Assembly: GCF_028293835.1 (NCBI RefSeq)
Contig: NZ_JAQGNX010000011.1
Location: forward strand, 24,469 to 88,468
DNA length: 64,000 bases
Direction: 5' to 3'
DNA from: Pseudomonas sp.
GTDB lineage: Bacteria > Pseudomonadota > Gammaproteobacteria > Pseudomonadales > Pseudomonadaceae
Under the pieces are notes generated by a model. It did no database searches, was not told where the DNA came from, and saw only the letters and a program-made list of their open reading frames with translations. Shown here in pieces: positions 41,686 through 49,697 of the stretch. The position numbers were made by a program, and so were the translations under genes. Numbering within the stretch: the stretch's first letter is position 1; each line of letters starts with the position of its first letter.

Positions 41686-42187
41686 GCATATGATCCATCG
41701 TGCCAGTAGTCGGAGCCCGTCGTTCCGCTGACTTCATGAGTTGTGAAATTGGTGCGATAGGCAAAAGTAACAGCTTCCAATTGGGTGACATGAGCGAATG
41801 CGGGGTCCCGCCAATGCGGCATTGTCAGGCTAATATGGGTAATGACGGCGTCCTTAAACTCCATGGTGTAAAAGTGCTCTTGAAAGCCATTGGGTGATAT
41901 TCGGTACCAGTCCAGCTTACAAGGCTAAGTGTTTCACCCGTGCGCCACGCTTCGAATATCAACGGTGTCGCCTTATCAAACGCCTTGGTGATCGTTACGG
42001 GTCCATGCACGCGACCACTGGATTGCGCACCCTCAGGCCGATAAAAATGTTGCTGAAAGGACTCCACCAGAATTTGATCTTCTCGACCAAGTTGGTAGTT
42101 ATTACCAATTGATTCTAATGTCGAGCAGCCTTCGGTAATTAATTTTTGTTTCTCGCCGACGAGGGTTAAATAGGGTGGCATTGGCAT
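41682..42187 (-). pseudogene. hcp: hcp (T6SS tube protein) with a single-base frameshift
   Basis: Frame 1 from ATG 42187 (AAGGAG site) gives MPMPPYLTLVGEKQKL, VHGPVTITKAFDKATPL and EAWRTGETLSLV. The frame is then lost at about 41914-41922. The +1-shifted frame continues DWYRISPNGFQEHFYTMEFK, HISLTMPHWRD and ends THEVSGTTGSDYW. This is a complete Hcp of 168 aa if one base is restored (506 nt as read). Hcp hexamers form the inner T6SS tube and carry small effectors. No other T6SS structural genes are in the window, so this is an orphan hcp cargo locus. Confidence 0.8.
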
Positions 42188-42237
42188 GGTCGTACTCCTT
42201 GGCTTGTGCAGTGGTTGTTTAAACGGAATTATTTTTT

Positions 42238-42307
42238 GGTAAAGCTCGTGCAAAGCAAATATGGCTCATAGCGCCAGAACCATAGTAAGCCCTACGACGC
42301 CAGTCAC
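42238..42307 (-). pseudogene. Remnant of a fourth copy of the membrane-anchored paralogue
   Basis: Directly after the stop of the third paralogue, the sequence still aligns with the first about 70 nt of the other copies. GTGA overlaps the stop as ATGA does in the intact copies, followed by TGGCGTCG, GGGCTTA and TTCTGGCGCTATG, but with small indels and an abrupt loss of similarity near 42238. Not translatable as the family. Confidence 0.65.
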
Positions 42308-42900
42308 GGGTATGGTGTCCAGGGTTTGCCTACGCTCAGAATAATTTTATAGCGCTCTTCTTCGGGGTGTTTGCGGTCCTTAAAGCGATCCATTTCTAAT
42401 GTCGCCTGATACTTATCGCCGGCATACCAATATGTTGTCCCACCTTTATTTACATCGCGTAATTGAGCGCGCCATTGCGGTGTATCAGCGAAGGAAAGGA
42501 ATGTTTTTTGTTTTTTATTGATCCACCCGGCCCGACGCCATTGTTCTTGTAAATCTAGAACTACCGCCAGGGCGTCATTGAGTAGCAAAGGCTCAATATG
42601 CGGAGAAATACGAACGTCCCCAAGGATGTTGTCCTTGAATCCCATGGTGAAGCGACTACCAACTGGGGTGACAAACCCATATTGCGGATCGATGAACCGT
42701 AATCGCGCGTTGGACTCTGCCTCGCCCCACCATGTCCCCCCGCCTGAGTAAAGTGGATTGAAACGGGCTGACGAATGTTTCCGCATGTCTTGGTAAGTTC
42801 CACCAATCTCAACTACGATCTCGCGCTCGTAGCACGACCGTAAGGCGAATGTAGCCCATAGAGCCAGAATGATGATTAAGGCCCAGCGACGCCAACTCAT
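42304..42900 (-). CDS. Membrane-anchored paralogue 3, putative T6SS immunity protein
   Basis: 198 aa from ATG 42900, overlapping the previous stop by 4 bp. One N-terminal membrane helix (about residues 5-21, WALIIILALWATFALRS) is followed by a periplasmic domain with EIGGTYQDMRKHSSARF, RFIDPQYGFVTP, VVLDLQEQWR, FADTPQWRAQLRD and a C-terminal YKIILSVGKPWTPYP. The first half is nearly identical to paralogue 2; the second half is closer to paralogue 1. I recognise no named family. Its position behind an effector-like gene and its membrane anchor suggest periplasmic protection against a toxin (inference). Confidence 0.7.
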   Translation of the reverse strand: MSWRRWALIIILALWATFALRSCYEREIVVEIGGTYQDMRKHSSARFNPLYSGGGTWWGEAESNARLRFIDPQYGFVTPVGSRFTMGFKDNILGDVRISPHIEPLLLNDALAVVLDLQEQWRRAGWINKKQKTFLSFADTPQWRAQLRDVNKGGTTYWYAGDKYQATLEMDRFKDRKHPEEERYKIILSVGKPWTPYP

Positions 42901-43487
42901 GGGTAAGGTGTCCACGGTTTGCCTACACTCAGAATAATTTTATAGCGCTCTTCTTCGGGGTGTTTGCGGTCCTTAACCCGCCCCATTGTTAACGTGGCCT
43001 GATACTTGTCGCCGGCATACCAATAAATTTGCGCGCCTTTGTCGCGCAATTGAGCACGCCATTGCGGTGTATCGGCAAAGGATGGGTTGCTTTGCTGCTT
43101 TTTATTGACCCACCCGCCCCGACGCCATTGTTCTTGTAAATCCAGAACAACCTTCAGGGCGTCATCGAGTAGCAAAGGCTCAATATGCGGAGAAATACGA
43201 ACGTCCCCAATGATGTTGTCCTTGAATCCCATGGTGAAGCGAGTGCCAATTGGGGTGACAAACCCATGTTGCGGATCGATGAACCGTAACCGTGCGCTGG
43301 ACTCTGCCTCGCCCCACCATGTTCCCCCACCCGAATAAAGCGGATTGAAACGGGCCGACGAATGTTTTCGCATGTCTTGGTAAGTTCCACCAATCTCCAC
43401 GACGATCTCGCGCTCGTAGCACGACCGTAAGGCGAATGCTGCCCATAGCGCCAGAATGATAATTAAGGCCCAGCGACGCCAACTCAT
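42897..43487 (-). CDS. Membrane-anchored paralogue 2, putative T6SS immunity protein
   Basis: 196 aa from ATG 43487 (ATGA overlap with paralogue 1; a TTG at 43502 would add five residues). Same layout as paralogue 3: membrane helix, then a periplasmic domain of about 170 residues. Differs from the other two in the RDKGAQIYWYAGDK and TMGRVKDRKH region. The middle copy of the array. Confidence 0.7.
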   Translation of the reverse strand: MSWRRWALIIILALWAAFALRSCYEREIVVEIGGTYQDMRKHSSARFNPLYSGGGTWWGEAESSARLRFIDPQHGFVTPIGTRFTMGFKDNIIGDVRISPHIEPLLLDDALKVVLDLQEQWRRGGWVNKKQQSNPSFADTPQWRAQLRDKGAQIYWYAGDKYQATLTMGRVKDRKHPEEERYKIILSVGKPWTPYP

Positions 43488-44077
43488 GGGTAAGGTGTCC
43501 AAGGTTTGCCTACACTCAGGATGATTTTATAGCGCTCTTCTTCGGGCCGTTTATGATCCTTAAAGCGATCCATTTCTAACGTGGCTTGATACTTATCACC
43601 GGCATACCAAAAAGTTTGTCCGCCCTTGTTCACGTCGCGTAATTGAGCCCGCCATTGCGGTGTATCAGCGAAGGAAGGGAATGGTTTTTGTTTTTTATTG
43701 ATCCACCCGCCCTGACGCCATTGTTCTTGTAAATCCAGAACTACCGTAAGGGCGTCATCCAGTAGCAAAAGCTCGGTATGCGGATACATAGTTGTATGGG
43801 TGATAATGTTGTCGTCGAATGAAACCGCGAGAAAGCTGGCCAACGGTGTCGTGAATCCGTATTGAGGGTCAATCAATCGTAATTGCGCGTTGGACTTGGC
43901 GACTCCATACCAAGTATGACCCCGTATGAGTGGACTAAACCGAGCTGACGAGTGCGTTCGCATATCTTCATAGGTTCCACCTATCTCCACTGCGATCTCC
44001 AGCTCGTACCAAGCTTGCAAGACAATTGCGATGTATAACATCAGAAGTGCCAGGCAGAGCCAGTATCGCCGCTTCAA
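43484..44077 (-). CDS. Membrane-anchored paralogue 1, putative T6SS immunity protein
   Basis: 197 aa, starting with TTG 44077 (TTGA overlaps the effector stop). The N-terminal half is the most divergent of the three (YWLCLALLMLYIAIVLQAWY, EDMRTHSSARFSPL, TTPLASFLAVSFDDN) but keeps EIGGTYEDMR, DPQYGFTTP and the common C-terminal half. Being directly coupled to the effector gene, this is the likeliest cognate partner. Confidence 0.7.
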   Translation of the reverse strand: MKRRYWLCLALLMLYIAIVLQAWYELEIAVEIGGTYEDMRTHSSARFSPLIRGHTWYGVAKSNAQLRLIDPQYGFTTPLASFLAVSFDDNIITHTTMYPHTELLLLDDALTVVLDLQEQWRQGGWINKKQKPFPSFADTPQWRAQLRDVNKGGQTFWYAGDKYQATLEMDRFKDHKRPEEERYKIILSVGKPWTPYP

Positions 44078-45233
44078 CGGACACCCGCCCCTTCGGCAAC
44101 TGCCTTGATTGACTGTTCCAGCGAGGGACGATTTGCGTCACCCAGCATCACATCGAAACGTTCTGCAGCGCGCAGCACGAAAGCCATGCGCTGTTTGAAA
44201 TTCGACAAGTCCGCGATGGGATTGCCACTAAAGCTGATAGTGCGTCCGTCCTCGACTGGCTGACATTGACTCGCCAGGGTTAACTCAATCGCTTGGGCCA
44301 CACCCGAAGGGAAGCCAGTCACAAAGGACACATGGTTGCCGCGCAGCAGCAGTTGAAGCTGTTGATCTTCGTAGATGGTCGGCTGCAGGATATTTCGTTG
44401 CTCATGTTCCGCCAGTTTCCTCACGCTCTCGGCAATATCCCCCCGTTCTATCGCCTCGAAGGCCTGCAAGATTTCTTCATGGTTAAGACCAAACTCGAGC
44501 GTCGCCTTGCCCACAGGCCACAACACCGGAAATTTCGGATAACCATAAATACCCGCGCGTTTTTCCAGACAGGTCTTTAGCTCTTCAATCCCACGCTTTT
44601 TGTAAAACGCGTGCAGCGGAAAGATATCCAGAAACAACGTGGTATTACCTAGCGCCATCATTTCGTAGACGTGCTTGAACTGTTGTTGCATCAAGGATAA
44701 TGGTTCCGCTCCCAAACCAAGACTGCTTAACGGAACGGGGTTGTGGTTGCGGCCGGTTTGATATTCCTCCAGTGCCTGCCGATCCATATGTTTGGGGATA
44801 TATGCCCCCAGAAAACCGGGATTCGATTCCGAGTTGGAGTCGAGTAAGCGCTGCCTGGCGTCGCGTTCCGCCTGAATAACCTCGTTGGTATTCGCTGCAT
44901 GCAACAACCGCAACCCACTTGCTTGGAGGCAAACGCTGCAAGCCCGGCCCACTGGAAACGATTGTCGTGCAGCCACAGTCGGCCGTAGGCGGCGTTGATG
45001 GCGCGGTTGCGTTCGATGGGGTCGGCGATCAGCACGCCACCGGGGGCGACGATTTCTTCGGCTTCGCGCTGGAAAACCCGCCAGATTCCCGAGCAGGTCA
45101 AAAACGGCACATCGACAACGTCCTGCATGACCCCGTACAACTCGATCCGGCGCGTCTCGCACTCTTCGATCGGTTTTGTGTTGTGGTTCAACAACTGCGT
45201 GTCGCATTTGTGGTCTTTGAAACACCGGGTCAT
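44074..45233 (-). pseudogene. Putative T6SS-linked effector (386 aa if one base is restored), frameshifted
   Basis: From ATG 45233 (AGGAG site) frame 1 reads MTRCFKDHKCDTQLLNHNTK, IELYGVMQDVVDVPFLTC, IVAPGGVLIADPIERNRAIN and GLAAFASKQVGCG. It then goes out of frame at about 44905-44913. The next frame reads LLHAANTNEVIQAERDARQR, VYEMMALGNTTLFLDIFPLH, EILQAFEAIERGDIAESVRK and ends AVAEGAGVR. The 1160 nt imply one missing base. I recall similar proteins near vgrG/hcp genes annotated DUF2515, but I cannot confirm that. No known hydrolase motif is evident and no signal peptide is seen. Confidence 0.6.
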
Positions 45234-45749
45234 GGCGCTGGCTCCTGACAGGAATTTCGCCACACTACCAGCCGAAAGCCGTCAAAAAACGCGGCAAAAA
45301 AAATCAAGAAACGTCCTACTAACTAAGCGTAAAAGCCCTTCAAACGCATCAGAAAAAGCCCACACCCCCCCCGGAATCACCGAGACTGTCCTGTCATTGC
45401 CATGACTTCATGCAGTCAATCCCGCACCTCTATAAAAACCGGTAACCGTTTGAAATAACTAATAATTTATTAAGTTATTTTAACAAGATGACAGTTATCT
45501 GTAGGAGCTGCCGATCAATGCTCGGTCTTGTCCAATTCCGAAAACGCATCGAGAATTTTCTGGTATTGCCCTCGCTCAATTGCAAAATTACCCAAGGCTA
45601 AGACAAAAGCTATTTTGGCTTTATTGCAGCCTTGTCAATTATCGCTATTTCGCCCACGGAACCACTTTCCCTATTTCTCTTCTAACCTTGTGCTGTCTGC
45701 CGGCGTGTTTGCGCCGTGGCGACGCCCCTTAAATTATTGGAGCTTTTTC
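45234..45749. other. 516-bp AT-rich intergenic region between the effector gene and the lipoprotein genes
   Basis: Holds no convincing gene. Contains A-rich tracts, an inverted repeat AAATAACT-N11-AAGTTATTT (45453-45480), and a half-copy of the family A REP (TGTAGGAGCTGCCGATC, about 45500-45516). An in-frame extension upstream of the lipoprotein start exists but shows no homology. Likely contains the divergent promoters; the base composition suggests MvaT/H-NS-type silencing (inference). Confidence 0.5.
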
Positions 45750-46004
45750 ATGTCTTTGCGCACCGTCGCGTTGTTGTCGTTTTGTGTGTTGTTGGCCGCT
45801 TGCAGCAAGGTCACACAGGAAAATTATTCGAAGCTGTCGGCGGGGATGGATAAGGTGCAAGTCGAGAACCTATTGGGCAGCCCGACCGAATGCTCGGGCG
45901 CGCTGGGGATGTCGAGCTGCACCTGGGGCGATAAGGCCAGCTTTATCAGCGTTCAATACGGTGGCGACAAGGTCCTGTTGTATTCGGGCCAAGGCTTGAA
46001 ATAA
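45750..46004 (+). CDS. Small SmpA/OmlA-like lipoprotein
   Basis: 84 aa starting at ATG 45750 (GGAG). Lipoprotein signal peptide MSLRTVALLSFCVLLAAC with the lipid cysteine at about residue 18. The mature part (YSKLSAGMDKVQVENLLGSP) matches the short BamE/SmpA fold (SxGMxxxxVxxLLGxP) and ends in DKASFISVQYGGDKVLLYS. Function unknown. 19 bp upstream of the lipocalin gene, so cotranscription is likely. Confidence 0.75.
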   Translation: MSLRTVALLSFCVLLAACSKVTQENYSKLSAGMDKVQVENLLGSPTECSGALGMSSCTWGDKASFISVQYGGDKVLLYSGQGLK

Positions 46005-46023
46005 GACCTTAGGGGAGAACGTT

Positions 46024-46593
46024 ATGCGTTTATGGATTGGGTTGTTGGCAGGTCTATTTTTGGCAGGCTGCGCAAGTTCTTCCAGAGACCTGGTCGAGCC
46101 GAAAACGGTCGATCATGTGGACCTTAAACGCTACCAAGGCACGTGGTATGAGTTGGCTCGGCTGCCGATGTTCTTTCAACGTAATTGCGCTCAGTCAGAG
46201 GCGCATTACACACTCAAAGACGACGGCAATATTGGCGTGACCAATCGTTGCCGCACCCTGGACGGTAAATGGGAAGAGGCAACTGGCACAGCATCGCCAC
46301 AAGTGCCGGGCAAAACCGACAAGTTGTGGGTGGTGTTTGATAACTGGTTTTCCCGAATATTTCCGGGCCTGGCCAAGGGCGCCTATTGGGTGCTGTATGT
46401 TGACGACGGGTACAAAACCGCGCTGGTTGGTAATCCGGATCGTAAATACCTGTGGATATTATCGCGGACGCCGAAAGTGTCTGACGCGACGAAAGAGGAA
46501 TTGTTGTCCAGAGCCAGGCAGCAGGGCTATGACACGACCAAGCTGATTTGGCGGGCTGATGATTCGATGATCATCAAGCCGGATCGATTGTAG
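46024..46593 (+). CDS. blc: Outer-membrane lipocalin (Blc type)
   Basis: 189 aa. Lipoprotein signal MRLWIGLLAGLFLAGC, then lipocalin motif YQGTWYELARLP, NRCRTLDGKWEEATG, YWVLYVDDGYKTALVG and YLWILSRTP. Bacterial lipocalins bind fatty acids or lysophospholipids at the outer membrane and are often stress-induced. Shares a transcript with the preceding small lipoprotein. Confidence 0.9.
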   Translation: MRLWIGLLAGLFLAGCASSSRDLVEPKTVDHVDLKRYQGTWYELARLPMFFQRNCAQSEAHYTLKDDGNIGVTNRCRTLDGKWEEATGTASPQVPGKTDKLWVVFDNWFSRIFPGLAKGAYWVLYVDDGYKTALVGNPDRKYLWILSRTPKVSDATKEELLSRARQQGYDTTKLIWRADDSMIIKPDRL

Positions 46594-46612
46594 TCTTCGC
46601 AGTTCAAACCCC

Positions 46613-46697
46613 TGTAGGAGCCAACTTGTTGGCGAAGCGCTCTACCTGATGCGGATGTACCGCATCAAGTCTTTCGCCAACAAGTTGGCTCCTACAG
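46613..46697. repeat. Family B REPIN
   Basis: TGTAGGAGCCAACTTGTTGG at the left and its inverted copy at the right, between the convergent blc and hutF genes. Confidence 0.85.
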
Positions 46698-46728
46698 CGG
46701 GGTTAGTTACCGGGGATTAAGTTATTTA

Positions 46729-48093
46729 TCAACCCAACAATTCCCGCAACACTTGGGCAAACGCGCGGCTGCTGTCTTCCTCGCCCGCATGCCGCCCTTC
46801 GCGAATCACCCAACAACCGTTGACCATGACGTCGCGAATCTGCCGGTCACTGCCTGCAAACAACCACCGGTTTAGAATTCCGTCGCCGCTGGCCGTCGAC
46901 AAATAGGGGTCATTGCCATCCAGCACCAACCAATCCGCACGCAGTCCAACTTGCAGCGAACCAATGGCCTGGCCCATGGCCTGGGCGCCGCCGCTGAGCG
47001 CGGCATCGAACAAGGTCCGGCCTACCATCGGTTGATCACTGCGGTACAAGCGGTTGCGCCGCTGGTCACGCAAACGCTGACCATATTCCAGCCAGCGCAA
47101 TTCCTCGACCACGCTCAAAGACACGTGGCTGTCTGAACCAATCCCCCAGCGTCCACCTTGCGCGATGTAATCCACTGCCGGAAAGATCCCATCCCCCAGG
47201 TTTGCTTCGGTGGTCAGGCACAACCCAGCAATCGCGGCGCTGTCAGCCATCAAGGCCACTTCGTCTGAATTGACATGGGTGGCGTGAACCAGACACCAGC
47301 GTTGATCGACCGGGGCGTTCTCGTACAACCATTGCACGGGGCGTTGGCCACTCCAGCTCAAGCAGTCGTCCACCTCTTTTTGTTGCTCGGCGATGTGAAT
47401 GTGCACTGGGCATTGCGTGTCGCTGGCCGCCAGTACGTCACTGATTTGCTGCGGCGTTACCGCCCGTAAAGAGTGAAAACACAGGCCCAGCGACTGGGCA
47501 GGCTGCTGGGCCAGGATTGGCCGCAGGCGTGCTTGCAGGTCAAGGTAACTGTCAGTGCTGTGGATAAATCGGCGCTGGCCTTCGTTTGGCGCCTGGCCGC
47601 CAAAACCCGAATGGCTGTACAACACTGGCAACAACGTCAAACCAATACCTGCCGAAGTTGCCGCCTGGCTGATGTGCAGGGCCAGTTCTGCAGGGTTCGC
47701 GTACGGCTTGCCGGTAGTGTCTTGGTGTACGTAATGAAATTCGGCGACCGAGGTGAAACCGCCCTTAAGCATCTCGATGTACAGTTGCCGGGCGATAACC
47801 CCAAGCTGCTCCGGCCTGATCTGGCCGACCAACCGGTACATCAAGTCGCGCCACGTCCAGAAGCTGTCGTTGGGGTTGCCCGCGACCTCGGCCAGACCGG
47901 CCATTGCACGCTGGAACGCGTGAGAATGCAGGTTCGGCATGCCGGGCACCAGCGGCCCCTTGATGAGTTCCGCGCCGAGGGCATCGGCATCGGCTTGAAT
48001 GCTGGTCAGCATGCCGTCGGCATTGACCTCCAGACGAACATTGTTGGCCCAACCAGTGGGCAATAATGCGCGCTCGGCAAAGAAGGCGGACAT
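46729..48093 (-). CDS. hutF: Formimidoylglutamate deiminase
   Basis: Amidohydrolase of 454 aa converting N-formimidoyl-glutamate to N-formyl-glutamate plus ammonia, step 4 of the five-step histidine route (HutG completes it). Metal-binding MPNLHSHAFQRAMAG, HIHIAEQQKEVDDCLSW, CLVHATHVNSDE and the GIGSDSHVS Asp. Transcribed divergently from hutC across a HutC-type operator. Confidence 0.95.
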   Translation of the reverse strand: MSAFFAERALLPTGWANNVRLEVNADGMLTSIQADADALGAELIKGPLVPGMPNLHSHAFQRAMAGLAEVAGNPNDSFWTWRDLMYRLVGQIRPEQLGVIARQLYIEMLKGGFTSVAEFHYVHQDTTGKPYANPAELALHISQAATSAGIGLTLLPVLYSHSGFGGQAPNEGQRRFIHSTDSYLDLQARLRPILAQQPAQSLGLCFHSLRAVTPQQISDVLAASDTQCPVHIHIAEQQKEVDDCLSWSGQRPVQWLYENAPVDQRWCLVHATHVNSDEVALMADSAAIAGLCLTTEANLGDGIFPAVDYIAQGGRWGIGSDSHVSLSVVEELRWLEYGQRLRDQRRNRLYRSDQPMVGRTLFDAALSGGAQAMGQAIGSLQVGLRADWLVLDGNDPYLSTASGDGILNRWLFAGSDRQIRDVMVNGCWVIREGRHAGEEDSSRAFAQVLRELLG

Positions 48094-48117
48094 GGATCAG
48101 CACCCCATCGTATTAAT

Positions 48118-48136
48118 TTGTATATACATATACAGA
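48118..48136. promoter_or_regulatory. HutC-type operator between hutF and hutC
   Basis: TTGTATATACATATACAG; the core TGTATATACA (48119-48128) is TGTA-N2-TACA, the HutC consensus, with a second overlapping near-copy to its right. Positioned to control hutF and possibly autoregulate hutC. Confidence 0.65.
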
Positions 48137-48255
48137 CGTTTGCCTGCTCGGTAAACTGCGGCAAGCTTGTCGTCGGTCGGGTTAATGGTTAGTTTGAGCG
48201 CATCTGCGCCTTCGACCCATTCTCGAATCATCACCCATCGAACAAGGATTTAACT

Positions 48256-49005
48256 GTGCCGACTCCGCCTGCCATCTCGCCGCTGGCTGCCCAGATGGGC
48301 GACAGTCCGGCGCCTTTATACGCGCGCGTAAAGCAAATGATCGCCCAGCAGATCCAGAACGGCACGTGGCCGCCGCATCATCGTGTGCCGTCGGAAAGCG
48401 AACTGGTCAGCCAGCTTGGATTTAGCCGCATGACCATCAACCGAGCCCTGCGTGAGCTGACCGCCGAAGGCCTGTTGGTGCGCATGCAAGGCGTCGGTAC
48501 CTTTGTCGCCGAGCCGAAAAGCCAGTCAGCGCTGTTCGAAGTGCATAACATCGCCGACGAAATCGCCTCCCGCGGTCACGTGCATACCTGCAAAGTCATC
48601 ATCCTCAACGAAGAAGCCGCAGGCTCCGAGCGGGCGCTGGCGTTGGACATGCGTGAAGGCCAGCGGGTTTTCCATTCGCTGATCGTGCATTTCGAAAATG
48701 ACATTCCGGTGCAAATCGAGGACCGCTTCGTCAATGCCCTGGTGGCGCCGCAATACCTGATGCAGGACTTCACCAAACAAACGCCCTACGCTTATCTTTC
48801 ACAAGTCGCACCGCTAACCGAGGGTGAGCACGTGGTCGAAGCGATTCTGGCTGAAGAATTGGAGTGCGAACTGCTGCAAATCGAACGCGGTGAGCCCTGC
48901 CTGTTGATCCGTCGCCGCACCTGGTCGGGTCGTCAGCCGGTGACCGCCGCTCGCCTTATTCACCCAGGCTCCCGCCATCGGCTGGAAGGACGTTTCAGCA
49001 AATGA
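48256..49005 (+). CDS. hutC: Histidine utilisation repressor (GntR/UTRA family)
   Basis: 249 aa, GTG start after AAGGA. N-terminal winged helix (VPSESELVSQLGFSRMTINR, RMQGVGTFVAEP) and a C-terminal UTRA domain (about 105-245) that binds urocanate, the inducer. Overlaps hutD by ATGA. First gene of the plus-strand hut group. Confidence 0.95.
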   Translation: MPTPPAISPLAAQMGDSPAPLYARVKQMIAQQIQNGTWPPHHRVPSESELVSQLGFSRMTINRALRELTAEGLLVRMQGVGTFVAEPKSQSALFEVHNIADEIASRGHVHTCKVIILNEEAAGSERALALDMREGQRVFHSLIVHFENDIPVQIEDRFVNALVAPQYLMQDFTKQTPYAYLSQVAPLTEGEHVVEAILAEELECELLQIERGEPCLLIRRRTWSGRQPVTAARLIHPGSRHRLEGRFSK

Positions 49006-49571
49006 GTCAACTGACTGTTTTACGCGCCGCTGATTACCCACGCATGCCGTGGAAAAATGGCGGCGGCAGCACCGAAGAAATCACCCGTGACGCTGGCACC
49101 GGTCTGGATGGTTTTGGCTGGCGCCTGTCGATTGCTGACATCGCTGAATCGGGCGGGTTCTCTACTTTCGCCGGTTATCAGCGCGTCATTACCGTACTCC
49201 AGGGCGACGGCATGATCTTGCAGGTGGATGACAAGACCACGCGACCATTGCAGCCGCTTGATCCGTTCGCCTTTAGTGGCGACAGCCAAGTCAGCTGCAC
49301 CTTGCTTGGCGGCGAGATTCGGGACTTTAACCTGATCTATGCACCCCACCGTTACAATGCTCGCTTGCAATGGGTTGACGGCCAACAGCGCTTTTTCAGC
49401 TCGGCTGGCACGGTGCTGGTCTTCAGCGTGATCGAAGGGTTGAGCGTCACCACAGGCACCTCCTCCCACGGTTTGGGCAAACATGATTGCCTGCAACTGG
49501 ACGGCAATCCTGGGTTGCTGGAACTGTCAGTCAGCGGGACTTGCTGCGTCATTGAGCTGACTGCGATTTGA
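49002..49571 (+). CDS. hutD: HutD/Ves-family cupin
   Basis: 189 aa. LRAADYPRMPWKNGGGSTEE and FGWRLSIADIAESGGFSTF are the HutD signature. In P. fluorescens HutD is thought to limit hut expression, perhaps by binding a pathway intermediate. Coupled to hutC. Confidence 0.92.
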   Translation: MSQLTVLRAADYPRMPWKNGGGSTEEITRDAGTGLDGFGWRLSIADIAESGGFSTFAGYQRVITVLQGDGMILQVDDKTTRPLQPLDPFAFSGDSQVSCTLLGGEIRDFNLIYAPHRYNARLQWVDGQQRFFSSAGTVLVFSVIEGLSVTTGTSSHGLGKHDCLQLDGNPGLLELSVSGTCCVIELTAI

Positions 49572-49588
49572 TATACCTTCACGCCCCC

Positions 49589-49662
49589 CTGCAGGAGGCA
49601 ACTTGTTGGCGAAGGGCCGGTAAACCCAACACACCGCCTCGCCAACAAGTTGGCTCCTACAG
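49589..49662. repeat. Family B REPIN
   Basis: CTGCAGGAGGCAACTTGTTG with its inverted partner ending 49662, between hutD and the Lrp-like gene. Confidence 0.8.
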
Positions 49663-49697
49663 TTCAGTGATTCCCACCCGGATTGAACAAGACACCG

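Noticed and set aside
45528..45749. Upstream in-frame extension of the small lipoprotein gene
   Set aside because: Would bury a clean lipoprotein signal peptide 74 residues inside; GGAG precedes ATG 45750.
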